A stretch of DNA of 64,000 nucleotides. Source: Casuarina equisetifolia (taxonomy: Eukaryota > Streptophyta > Magnoliopsida > Fagales > Casuarinaceae). The translations under genes and the position numbers were made by a program. Below are positions 38,222-49,225 of the stretch, piece by piece. The stretch's first letter is position 1; each line of letters opens with the position of its first letter. Below the pieces are notes generated by a model, which was not told the DNA's origin, did no database searches, and saw only the letters and a list, made by a program, of their open reading frames with translations. The stretch covers positions 1,600,501-1,664,500 of the forward strand of contig CM052360.1 of the NCBI GenBank assembly GCA_028551475.1. Reading direction: 5' to 3'.

Positions 38222-40033
38222 TCAGATTCTTCCCCTTCTAATTTCTTCGGACCATCTCTTGACTAACCAGCAGCAGAAGCGAACGACGTCTATTGAGATG
38301 ATTATTCCTATTGTTGCCGCTGCCGCGTCTGAAGCATGCATGCTAGTTGGTCCAATGAAAAAAACCCGCAAAGATAACTTGAAGCCATGCATCGCACAGC
38401 GATCCCCAGCAATGCGTGGAGTGGAAAATTTTCCATAACCAAGAGAATCACTAAAAGGGATGCGAAAAAACCAATGGAGTTGGTAACCATGAACGAGAGG
38501 AATCCTGGTAAATCGAATGCTAAATAAGCAGCAGACTGATCCGCATATGCCCAAGGGCCATTGGGAGGGGTTAATATGGCTTGGTATGTCATAGTTGCAA
38601 TAAGAACAGCCACGACCAGCAAAGCATTCTGAGTTTGTGATGGTGAATTTTTAACATTCTTAGCTAGCATTTTCCAATAACTCCGAGGACTGAGACGTGA
38701 AATATCATTTAACAGGAAGTGCCAAAGAGTCTGCGGAGGCCGTGGCGTCACCAAGATTTGTCTGTGATAAACTTGAGAAGGGTTAACGTCTTCATCTTCT
38801 GACGCTCTCGAGGCACCTGCACGCAGAAGCAACTCCCTGACCATGAAATCAGCAGGTTCACCCACTGTTAGCCGCATGACATCGGATACATCCAAAGCAG
38901 TTACGCCACTCTTGTTGGTTAGATTCACGTCGACATGTTGTTGTGGACAAACATCATCGCCACCAGGTAGCAATTGCACAATCTGTAACACGTATAGTAA
39001 AAACGAAGAAAAACATATCAAAAAGAAGGCCACCCCTAGCCAGCAACAGAACATACTAGCACACTACATTGAGCCCAAGCCGTCACACTCCAGGAAAAGC
39101 ACAAAAAAAAAAAAACCCAGAAAAAAGCAATCTCAGCAGATCCAACCCAAACGGGGAGAAAGGCAAACCAATTTTGACTTGGAAAGCGTTTTATGAGATA
39201 TCCAACCACCCACCAATGATTTTTTTCGCAAAATTACATCCAAAGGAGTTAAGCTGGATCCTAAAGTTCAACGCAATAACCATACATGCATCAGCAATAT
39301 CCTAAGGTCTAAATATCAGAATCTAAAGTTTCTGTCGTATCCTGATTCTGGCTTTCGGTGCCTTTGTATTAATGGCTTCTAGCGTCCTTGCTTAAATGGC
39401 ACAAATGATGAAAAGCTTTGTTTACCTGAGTTTGCCTCAGAGCAACAACGAGGTGTAAGACAGTGTTGCCATCTTCATCCCCAGCATTCAGAATTTCCTT
39501 CATATTAAGCTTCTTGGATAGATCAACCATGGTTTTGAATGCCTCAAATTGGTTGTACTTTACAGCAAGGTGAAACGCAGTCTCGCCTGTGTAAGTTACG
39601 TCACCCATGCAGTTTTGTAAAAGGCCAAGCAGTTCCACAATGACTGGAATCCTCCCAGTTACAACTGCACAATGGAGGGGAGCCCTTCCGTCGCTGCTCT
39701 TAAGACGAGCAAGATGGCCTTTAGGGCCCGGTAGTTCTTTCACTGTTTCGACAAACCCGTTTGCTGATGCTGTGTACTGCCCCTAGCCCATTCTTGTCCA
39801 GTCTAGTGGCAAAATCGACCTTAAGCTCCACAACCTTCTTCACAAAGTCGGTTTGCCCAACACTGGCTGCAATGTGCAGGACAGTCTGATAGTATACAGT
39901 TCCTAAACCTCTGTCAAGGATGAACCAGTCCACTTCAATCAACCTTTTCAATTCATCGACGTTTCCTCCTCTTACAAATAATTTTAAGAGGCCAAGCAAA
40001 TTTTTTAATTATAATCGGCAAAAACTTCTCCAT
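38222..40033 (-). pseudogene. Ankyrin-repeat protein with PGG domain, frameshifted
   Basis: Two exon blocks: about 39426-40033 with ankyrin repeats (TVLHIAASVGQTDFVKKV, GRAPLHCAVVTGRIPVIVEL, GETAFHLAVKYNQFEAFKTM, GNTVLHLVVALRQTQ) and 38222-38982 with the PGG domain (TMTYQAILTPPNGPW, then several hydrophobic segments). The GTAAAC donor at 39425 and the ACAG acceptor at 38983 keep frame. The family comprises membrane-anchored plant proteins such as ACD6-like defence regulators. Three breaks are visible. One base is missing near 39765 (AVHS to ASANGFVETVKEL). An extra T in a seven-T run near 38363 moves the last 45 codons to another frame. The N-terminal ATG at 40033 is out of frame with the first ankyrin repeat, across an A run. 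It is probably a pseudogene. The two breaks in homopolymers could be assembly errors, but the one at 39765 is not in a homopolymer. Confidence 0.8.
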
Positions 40034-40430
40034 TTTTGTTGACTTGCAGACATCAAATTGAATTTAGTATAAAATTGGGGCTCTTATTGGCTGATTATGC
40101 CTTTTATTGTAACTTGGTAGCCCTCAAGTGCAGTGACTTTCATGTCCACTTGCACAAAAATTAGACATTTGTGGGTTGTGCGCCGGCTGTTTGATTCTCG
40201 TTCATTTTTGAAAGCGGTGTCCATGGAACCTTTAGATTCCTCTGTCACATTTGATTTGTTTATCGTTTTGTCTCTCATTGGGTTACTGTTTCTTTTAATG
40301 GTACGGCGTTAATGGCCCCTGTATCACGTCCCCCAGGACGGCTTTCAAGAAAATGCCTTGTAAAGCCAAGAATGATTGAAGTTGCAACGTCAATTCGTGT
40401 GGCAACAGACAATTGTCGAGCTTCATAGTC
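40034..40430. other. Upstream flank of the ankyrin pseudogene, no gene seen
   Basis: About 400 bp with a 64-codon minus-strand frame that has no recognisable family. It grades into module B sequence at about 40430. Confidence 0.5.
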
Positions 40431-40667
40431 CCATGCCAAATAACTTTAAAACTTTATTTTTAAGTCTTTTCTTTTTCTTTTTCTTTTTTTAGTTTTATCT
40501 TTTGTTTTTGTAATGCAGAGATAATTATCTATTGTGAAATAGATATTATGCCTTACAAAATTTGTGATTTATGTTATAAATAAGAGAATTACATTTGTAG
40601 GAATGTTATTTTTTTAGCTTATCTACTTTCTAACCAAACTCTTAAATTTGAAAGTTAAAAAGCAATT
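40431..40667. repeat. Module B, copy 3, left part
   Basis: Matches 23740-23955 and 46850-47040; interrupted at 40667 by the insertion that follows. The right part resumes at 41362. Confidence 0.7.
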
Positions 40668-41366
40668 TGTCACGGACCAACCTTCAAGGGAAGGCCTTGA
40701 TCGTGTGCCAAGGCCTCACGAGGATGCTGGATTATGTGGACTACCCAGCACAAGCATGGGCGGTGGTAGACTTGCCCAACAGATGATGAAAGATGGACAG
40801 ACCCACGTGAACACTAATAATAATGCCACAAAATGTGAGAGAGCAAATTTGTCTACATAAGTTTCTTGTCGATGCTAGTAGCAGCTTGGCTTTAGCAATG
40901 AAAGTTGACAAGTAGCATTGGCTTCACAGATGACTGTTTGAAGGCTTTAAATGCTAATGGACGTTGGATGCATTTAATGTACTAACCATTAGTGTCTTGA
41001 GGACTGTTGTTCAAAATGGTAGAAGTTGAACCATGTAAAAAGATCTCTAGAGGAAAAAGAAAGGTTGGCTCATTCCCTGTATTATTTTGGTCTCCTTAAC
41101 GGATCACCCTCTTATGAAGGAGGGTGATGTGTGTGTTCCAACAAGGAAACCTTGTGTGTCTTCTGTGGGGGTTCTAGAAGGGAAATTTATTTCTTGTATC
41201 TCCCCAGTTTGGGGGGTGTCTCCAATGTTCCTACATGCATCCCATTTTTTAGGAATAAGATTAGTTTCCCTTCATTCATTTATGTTTTATTATACCCTGG
41301 TAAGGTTGGCCTACCCTCCTAATCGACTAGATGCCGCACGAGCTAAACCACTAGTCCATAACAATT
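40668..41366. mobile_element. Solo-LTR-like insertion of about 700 bp in module B
   Basis: The module B sequence AAAGTTAAAAAGCAATT (ending 40667) resumes as CAATTGTCCTTTTAAAAGATAGG at 41362. The base order in the uninterrupted copy at 47030-47060 shows the two sides belong together. CAATT is present at both edges (40663-40667 and 41362-41366), as a target-site duplication would be. The insert begins TGTCACGG, a common LTR start, and ends near CCATAACA. If the duplication is five bases the end reads CATAA; if the LTR ends in the usual CA the duplication shrinks to three bases. No protein of a retroelement is inside, so it is best read as a solo LTR; the family is not known. Confidence 0.6.
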
Positions 41367-42270
41367 GTCCTTTTAAAAGATAGGCTTTCAAATGATTGCA
41401 ATACAACAAATTGTTCTTTTGAAAATGACAACTAATTTGACCAATTACAAAAGTAGGCCTATCATTAGATTATAAGCTTATGAATAAAAAAACGAATAAA
41501 AAGAAAAAAGAAAAGAGCAAAAGAAACAGGAATTTACATAAGTAGTAAGGAATAAGTCTTAAACTTCTAAACTAAAAAGACCAAAAAAAATCTTAGTTAT
41601 ACTTCTTAACTTCTAGTTGGATAAAGTAAATATAAGTGCAGCATGATCTTGATTATCATTTTTTTAACAATTTCAAATTTTTCTTCTTAATTAATTTTTT
41701 TACTCTTTATCTTTATTTTGACAAAGATAAAACAACTAATCTTTTGATGACACCTACATATTACTAGGATTTACTTTATAGGACAAATGTCTATACTTAA
41801 ATACTGACAACAATTTCTTCACAATAAAAATTTTACAAAAAAAAAAATTTTAAGAATATTGGCTACCCTTTGTGTGTTTTTTTTTCAACCAATTTTTCTA
41901 ACAAAACCATAATGTTACACCAATCCAATCCAAAATATTTAACATAACAGCTTAAAAAAAGCAATTTTAATAACTTCTTTTCCAAAGACCAATATATAAA
42001 TTTTCCTATAATATAGAGAAATTATACTCATCCATTGTTATACAAAAGCAAGCTCAAAGCACAAGCAAGATTACAGCTAATAGCTAGAAGCTTATATATA
42101 AAACTAAAACCCACTGCACTCTCATTCCTCACATGAACTTAACTACATTTTTCCTACCTTAACCAAGATTTTCTAAAGCATAAGTTTTTCACATATGAAA
42201 GAAAACAAGAGATGCCTAACCAAGGTTAGAAACATTCCTTGTAAGACAAAACCAAGATAAAGATATTAAT
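41367..42270. repeat. Left arm of segmental duplication (matches 47040-48065)
   Basis: Phrases such as GACACCTACATATTACTAG and CACATGAACTTAACTACATTTT, and the end GATAAAGATATTAATTTCAA, occur in the same order in both places. No gene is seen. Confidence 0.7.
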
Positions 42271-42279
42271 TTCAACTCA

Positions 42280-42655
42280 AACTAGTCATCGTCAATAGTG
42301 CAGCATGATCTCTCTTTGGGCCACCTGCTGGTTTTGCCATTATAATCTGCCAGAACATACACCTAAACCCAATCATATGGGGCACCAAATGGCAAAGAGA
42401 TACGCATTTTCTATTGCAGAACCAAGTTCGCTTCCCAGAGTAAACCTTATTTTTATGCAGATATGGATGCCCAGGCAGTAACATGAAGCCAAAGAACGCC
42501 GCGGAAAAGGGGAAACAGGAAGAAAGAGTAGCCGCACAAAGGTGGGCACGCTGCACAAGACCATGACTCTCAAAAGCTCTACTCTGAAAATGATCAAGAG
42601 TAGCAGAGCAGCTACAGAGACAGTCGTCAAAATCAAAGAGCAACTTGCCTAAAGT
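42280..42655 (-). pseudogene. Duplicated remnant of an unidentified hydrophobic coding segment, copy A
   Basis: Alignable to 48912-49225. In one minus-strand frame it reads VSVAALLLLIIFRVELLRV followed by further hydrophobic residues, as if from a membrane protein. The two copies differ by frameshifts and neither has a convincing start or domain. The source family is not recognised. Confidence 0.4.
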
Positions 42656-44095
42656 CCATTACTTCTGTAACAAGGGCGTGTTTTTAAAATCTGTGTTTTC
42701 TAATGTGTCAATATATTAGTGTGTTACACCTACTAGACATAGAGGATTCTCTTTATCTTATAAATCAGTCATGAATTAGATAAATTTATTTTATATTTAA
42801 ATATTAGTCAAAGGTTAACTTTTTAGTATATATTTTTGTGTTCAATACTTCCTTAATATATGTTAGGCTTAAGATTAAACTGGATAAAGTGGATACTCCT
42901 TCACACAACAAGCATACTTAGGAGATTCAAAGTTAAATGGGAATTAAGGTCTATTAACTTAAATTTTGATAGCATGTTAGAAAATTAAAAATTTGATTAA
43001 AATTAATTCATAAGTTTATCAACATTCTTTTACATTTAAGCATTTGTTGATAAATTAGCTTATTATACTTCTTATTGTGGGTGGTCTTCCACTTTTACAA
43101 GCCAATCAGTGAGAGATGAAGCCAGTATTCTAACATATTCAATCCCAAATTAGAATTTATCAAGGCGTTATGGTTGAGAAGAAATTTGCATACTTTCACA
43201 TTAGAGCTGTATATGATATATTGCAAGTTCTACTCTTGTGAAGTTGTGTTTGTGTGTCAAATGTTGAAAAGAATGACAAATTGGACAAATTCAAATGTGT
43301 AAGCGGAGCAACATTGTTAACATTGTTTGACTGATTCAATTTTGAGGCCTTGTTGTCTAAGTTATGTATAAATTTGTGAAGCTCAAACGTGCAGTTAAAC
43401 TACATACAAATGTTTTCCAATTCTCGTACCAATGTGGTGCCTGTACAGCTTGTTTCTTCTCCTTCTACTTGTTTGAAATATGATTGTCATATTCTTTGTA
43501 AGGGTATTAGTTAGGTGTTTACTGGTTTTAGAAGATGTTGGAAAGCAGGAGAAAGCTCAGAGACAATGAGCTGTAATTGGGCTTTGAAGGTAGAAAGGAT
43601 TCAAAGGGGCCATTTTCTTCTTTGGCTAGGAAGAGTAGCCAGAGACAAACTAATGTAATGATGTGGTAATTGTTCTTGAATGTAATAAACAGGGCTATTT
43701 TCCAAGGGCGACTATTGTATGCTGAAGAATCATAACATCACAAAGAAGGACATTGATAAATGAGCGTTGGAATCCAATGGTTATGAAGCACAGCTGCAAC
43801 TTTAATATCTTACTCCCAGCTTCAAACTATAGCTCCACAAGTTGGTAGCTAGTTGCCTTCTTCGTCAATATAAGGAGTGACCAGAGCTGCATTCATGGGA
43901 TTGCCGGAAATGGAATTCTCCTTCTTGTTGCCTATGTTCTATCCAGACGGTAACCGAACATTTTCATGTTCTGGGCGTTGTTGTGAAGTCGGTTCTCTGC
44001 CTGAAGATATTACAATGCTTAATCTTTTCCCATATACTTCTTACAGAGTTACTGGATGCGAATTAACAATTCCTGGCTAGATTCAGTTTGCTTTG
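42656..44095. repeat. Duplicated region (matches 49225-51960)
   Basis: The parts at 43080-43480 match 50980-51240 and those at 43490-44090 match 51290-51960, the latter being the region upstream of the SERINC gene. It contains CATTCATGGGATTG, TTTTCATGTTCTGGGC and TCTCTGCCTGAAGATAT phrases shared with 51795-51925. No intact gene. Confidence 0.65.
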
Positions 44096-44462
44096 CATAT
44101 AACTAATAGTTTTAATTCAGAATTAGTCTAACCTCAACCTGATTCTCTAGAAAAATCACCATCCAAATTCCAGGCCTCAAAATTCTGACAGTAGAGTTGT
44201 GCTCCTTCATTCTAACCAAAAACAAAGACTGCTAGCCACTCAAATGCGATTTTAACATAACGTGCGAAATCCTGGATGATTACATGTAGGGTCTTAAGAT
44301 TGATCTCTGATTACATACATCAAAGTTTTAGTATACGTTTCCACCTTCACGAATTAGCATCCTTGACATTGAATCTCACATATTATTCTTTTTTTTAATA
44401 ATGTTGCTTACTACACGTAAAACAAGGAAATTGTTTGAAACTCGCAATACTTGGCATTCAAT
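44096..44462 (+). pseudogene. Second SERINC fragment: intron 2 and start of exon 3
   Basis: Matches 52840-53225 of the functional gene. The exon 3 acceptor, CTCAG in the functional gene, is CTCAC here. The exon sequence continues to GAAACTCGCAATACTTGGCATTCAA and then stops at 44462, where DC1 3' flank begins. It cannot be spliced or translated. Confidence 0.75.
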
Positions 44463-44552
44463 GTAGGGAAAGCAGCTTCCTTTTCTTTTTTTGTGAATCA
44501 CACTCTTTGCATTCTCATTTTGAACATAACCCAGTCCTTGGCCTACCCAATA

Positions 44553-45915
44553 CTATGGTGTGCCTTCTCCACTTCGGTTAGTTAGTTCCCGTAAACAATT
44601 GTACTTCCATGGCACATGGACACTCACTTTGCACTGAGAGCATTCTGCGGCCAGGCTATCAAGGAAAGGCTCGTGGCAACCATCACAATTAGGTGAGGTG
44701 TCAATCCTTGTTGGAGCAAAAGTGAGAGGATGCTTATGATTATAATCTATGTAAGCACTTCCAACCTTGATATATGGATATTTTTCACATATGCATTCCA
44801 TATGAGTAGAAAATTTGCATTCTAAACAATAATAAAACTAATCTTTTGAATCTTTTTTTTTTTTTACAAATTAAACAATAATATTCTCCACACTTATCTT
44901 CAATACCATAGGTGAGTGTAAGGGGATGTTCGTCATGTTCATGTCTAACTTGAAGTGGAAGAGTTATGCAATGATAACATAATGAGTGATTGCAATCATT
45001 GCATAAAAAGGAGGAGCTTCTTTTACCACAAGCATTGCAACTTTTTACATACTTCATGGCAAGGAAGAGAGAGTGCTCGTGACTGGGATGTGTCAGGGTT
45101 TGCGGAATTGAACAACAATGAACATCGAGGTAAAACCAACATTGCGTACATTTGTAGAATTAGATGAAATGCATACAGACATCACAAATCTTATCATCTT
45201 TGAGTTGCTCATGACTGAGAATTAGATCATGTGGATGGATCTCCGTCAGGGGCATCTCTTCCACATCATAGGTTACCAAAGCCCAAAGACTCTTCAGTTT
45301 CATCTCTAAGCCAAAATTGGTCTGGGCAGTGCAAATGTGCGATGAAATCACATACCTTACAACAGTAGGCTGCATACTCGGCATTCACCTTTCCCGCACA
45401 GATGTTACAAGAGAGATTGTGGGAATCCTTGAGTCGACGAAGAGGAAAGGTGAGAGCGAGGGAGTGTTCGTGGCGTGAAATTCTGATGGCGCGTGAAAAC
45501 TTGCCACATATGCCGTGGATGAAGAGTCGACAAGTGGTACATTGAGAGGCAAGGCCCTGGCCTTTGGTACCACATATTTGGCAAGTGAAGGGAAAGTTCC
45601 CTATGAAAGGGATGAACTTGTGTGGTTGGCAATTGTAAGTATTGTTAACTCGCCAGCCATTAGCACATGTGACGTCAAGGACGAATCCATCTCTAATAGT
45701 GATACTGTAATAGAAGCAATTGATGCACCTTTTACCGCACATGTTACAACGACGGAAACTCCAGACACCTTCAATTGGATAGTATTCCTTCAGAGGCAGT
45801 TGCATAACAAGGGCGTCGTGATTTGATAGTGGATGTTGTGTGAGGCGAGGGAAGTGGGCGCATGATTTGTGGCAGAGCAAAGGGCAGTGATGTTCTCACC
45901 ATCACATCGCACCTT
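44553..45915 (-). pseudogene. DC1 pseudogene, copy 4
   Basis: Clearly related to copies 1-3 but cut down. The C-terminal part (44553-45057) is open except for a frameshift near 44860 in a T run. About 190-200 bp present in the other copies (two zinc modules) are missing at about 45155. Another frameshift lies near 45285-45290. At the 5' end the sequence jumps at about 45890 from the second-module region through a scrap resembling 32655-32680 into the A-rich module, removing the start codon, the first module and the leader. No full protein can be made. The stop position at the 3' end (EGTP) is intact and informative for copy 3. Confidence 0.85.
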
Positions 45916-46646
45916 TTCTTCATTGTTCTACTTTGTCGCAAAAAACTTCAAGTAGAAAAAAGCAAAACACCATATTCTTTGCCCAATTTTATTGCTTCGT
46001 ACTAAATGGCTTCAAGGATACAAAAAAGAAAAAGAAAAAGAAAAAGGCAACCGCTTTTGTGATGGACAAATTCCACTTCCTTCTCCCAAGCAACTTGAAG
46101 AAGAAAAAAGCAAACCACTTGCATTTTTTTCAATTCCACTTATTTGTGCTTAGCAACTTTAAAAAAGACAAAAAGGCTAAAGATTTCAGTCCAAGAAAAA
46201 AAAAAAAAAAAAGGACTTACACTATCAAAATGCCATTTTTGACAATGTTAGACATTCACAATTCATCTAAAGCCTCAATGTTCAAATCATCTCGTATAGA
46301 ATAAAATATTAATAAAAGAGTTTCTCAGATAAATAAAATACGTTATGCTTTCTGGATGGTGGAAACATCCTAAGCTTCGGGGATACAAAAGAGAAAAGAC
46401 AACCTTTTTGCAATGCCAAATTCCACTCCTCCCTCTCAAGCAACTTGGAGAAGAAAAAAGAAAACTCGCTTGCATTTTCTCAATTCCACTGGTTTGTGCT
46501 TAACAATTTTAAGGAGAAAAAGGTTAAAAATTTGCAGTTGTGCCAAGAAACTTCACAACAGATAAAATAAAATAAAATAAAATAAAAATTGTAGTGATTA
46601 CCTTGTACTCTTTTATGCCAAGTAACCTTCTGTAGAGAAAAGAAAA

Positions 46647-46678
<32 letters not shown>

Positions 46679-46810
46679 GCAAAAGTTTTGCCATGGATGG
46701 ATTTTTACTATTTGTAAAAACAATATCAAGGAGAAAATTACACAATATTTGTTTGTTGAACTTCGTTACTTTGTACTACATAACTTCTAGTTGAAAATAA
46801 AAAGAACTTG
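45916..46810. repeat. Two A-rich repeat modules upstream of DC1 copy 4
   Basis: The first (45916-46335) resembles the DC1-3 module at 33262-33625 almost phrase by phrase. The second (46370-46810) is an orphan. AAAAT (46563-46588) and AAAAC (46648-46678) microsatellites have grown inside its A-rich units. Confidence 0.7.
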
Positions 46811-47354
46811 TGAGAAAATATATTATAATTTTGATTTTTTTCTTTTATAACTTTAAAATTTGCTTTTCAGCCCATTTTCTTTACTTCTTCATTTTTCGTA
46901 GTATAGCTAGAATTGTTTATCATGATGAAGATACAATGACTTACAAAATTCATGGTTAATGTTATATATCAGAGAATTACTTGTATAAAAACATTGTTTT
47001 TTGGCTCATCCACTTTCTAACAAAAGTTAAAAAGCATTGTCCTTTTAAAAGATAAGCCTTTAAATGATTTTAACACAACAAAGTGATCCTTTCGACAATG
47101 ACAATTACTATCATCAATTACAAAATCAGGCCTATCATTAGATTCTATGCTTCTTAATGGAGAAAAGAAAAGAAAAGGTCAAAAGAAACAAGAACTTGCG
47201 TAAGTAGCAAGGAATAAATCTTAAACTTTTAAACTAAAAAGACTAAAAAGATCTTACTTGATTCACTAAATTACTTATTTTGAAATATACACTAAGTGTA
47301 AGTAAACTTTGATTCTTTGTTTTCTTTTTGATAATTACAATTTTTTTCAAATTT

Positions 47355-47357
<3 letters not shown>
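46811..47357. repeat. Module B, copy 4
   Basis: Uninterrupted copy that shows the pre-insertion sequence of the solo-LTR-like site (GTTAAAAAGCATTGTCCTTTT at 47028-47047). No gene is seen. Confidence 0.65.

Positions 47358-47385
<28 letters not shown>
47358..47385. repeat. TA dinucleotide microsatellite
   Basis: Fourteen TA units without interruption. Confidence 0.95.
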
Positions 47386-47389
<4 letters not shown>

Positions 47390-47678
47390 CACTACTTTTA
47401 TCTTTTGATGACACCTACATATTACTAGCATCTCCTTGATAAGTTTTATGCTAAGGATATTAACCACAATTTCTCCAAAATTCTACAAAGTAATAGTTTA
47501 AGAATAGCATACCACCCTTTGTATTTTCCTTTTTTTTTTTCTTTTTAGTAATCATTCTCTCCAACAAAATAATAATATTATACCACTTCAATTTAAAATA
47601 TCCAACATTACAAATTAAAGAAGCAATTTCAACAGTTCCTTTTCCAGATGTCAACATTTTAATTTTCCATAAGGTAAT

Positions 47679-47966
47679 AGAGAAATTATATATTCATTCA
47701 TTGTTATATAAAATAAGGCTTAAACATAATCAACTTTCTAGTTAAAAGTTACAAGTTGATATGTAAAACTAAAAACTAAAACCACGAACACTAGCTTTCC
47801 TCACATGAACTTAACTAAATTTTTAGAGAAATTATATAGTCATTCATTGTTATATAAAATAAGGCTTAAACATAATCAACTTTCTAGTTAAAAGTTACAA
47901 GTTGATATGCAAAACTAAAAACTAAAACCACGAACACTAGCATTCCTCACATGAACTTAACTACAT
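47679..47966. repeat. Direct tandem duplication, period 146 bp
   Basis: AGAGAAATTATATA starts at 47679 and again at 47825, and the following sequence to the CACATGAACTTAACTA phrase is nearly identical in both copies. The corresponding place in the other duplication arm (about 42015-42155) has one copy only, so this duplication is younger than the large one. Confidence 0.9.
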
Positions 47967-48075
47967 TTTCCTACAAGTTTTTAACATATAGAAAGGGTGG
48001 GGGGGGGGGTTTGGGGGAAGATGCCTAACCAGGGCAAAGCAAGATAAAGATATTAATTTCAATTTAAACTAGTCT

Positions 48076-48911
48076 TGTCTATCCTGCAAGTTGATCTCCC
48101 TTTGAGAACTCCAAAAGTACTCCCCCTCTGCAAAATGCCCCCCTCATATGTAAAAGACAAGCCTAAAGATACCATATTGTATCACATATTGGAAATAACA
48201 AATAGGTAACATAAGTTTTTGAAAAAAGAATATTTCGTAATAAAAAATGAGTAGTTTGTGAAGTAGAGGTCCCAAAAGGTCAAGGTTAAGATACCCTTGC
48301 AAACACCTTCCTCTAAGTCAATACCCACTTAGCTATTTTCATGTGCATGTTCAACCTAATTTTGCCATTGCATAAGTTTAAGTGCAACATCTTATCATAT
48401 AATAAGTCCAATGATACGAATATCACTATTCATCAATTGGTTCATGTTTGATGTCAACAAACATGCTAAAATGTTAGTTGTTATATGTTATTAATATATT
48501 GACATACTTTTTTTCTATAAAACAAAAAAGTAAATCATTTTGTCATAATATCAAAATTTAAGTTCACGTGCTCAATTCCCGTGACTTTCATCACCTCATT
48601 GGTTGGTTAGCCTAAACTAAAGATGAAGGAACATATTAAATAATAATTATCCCACATCATTTTCAATATCTTAGTCCAATATTCTTTTTATATGTTCAAG
48701 TATTCTCTCAATATGATTAATTTTAAAGAAGTAAATTGAATTATTTCAAGAACTCTCCAACACGATTGGGGATGCACGATGACAAAAACACTTCCAACTA
48801 AAATGAGGCAACTCGACGGCCTCAAACCAAATCATCCCACTAATCTCACCCACTTTCACCAAACCTCATCCGCAGAATCGTTCAAATTATTATTTCCACA
48901 GCTTAACTTCT
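48076..48911. other. Intergenic; includes a copied piece related to 19060-19570
   Basis: No gene is seen. About 48340-48911 is alignable to 19060-19570, for example AACAAACATGCTAAAAT, ATATTGACATA and CACAGCTTAACTTCTCAC. A G run stands just before it at 47999-48009. Confidence 0.55.
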
Positions 48912-49225
48912 CACTCCAGAACATACACCGAAACCCAATCATATGAGGCACCTAATGGCATAGAGATACGCATTTTGTATTGCAGAATCAAGTTCACTTC
49001 CCGAAGCTAACTTTACTTTTATGCAGAAATGGACACCAGGGCAGTAACGTGAAGCCAAAGAATGCCGAGGAATGGGGAAACAGTAAGAAAGAAGCAGCCG
49101 CGCGAATGCAGACACACTGCACAAAGCCGTGACGCTTGAAGGCTCCGCTTCAAGAGATCAAAGAGTAGGAGAGCGGCTACAGCGACAATCGTGAAAATCA
49201 AGAAGCAACTTGTCCAAAGTCCATT
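48912..49225 (-). pseudogene. Duplicated remnant of an unidentified hydrophobic coding segment, copy B
   Basis: Counterpart of 42280-42655. One minus-strand frame reads LWTSCFLIFTIVAVAALLLF before it is lost. No family recognised. Confidence 0.4.
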
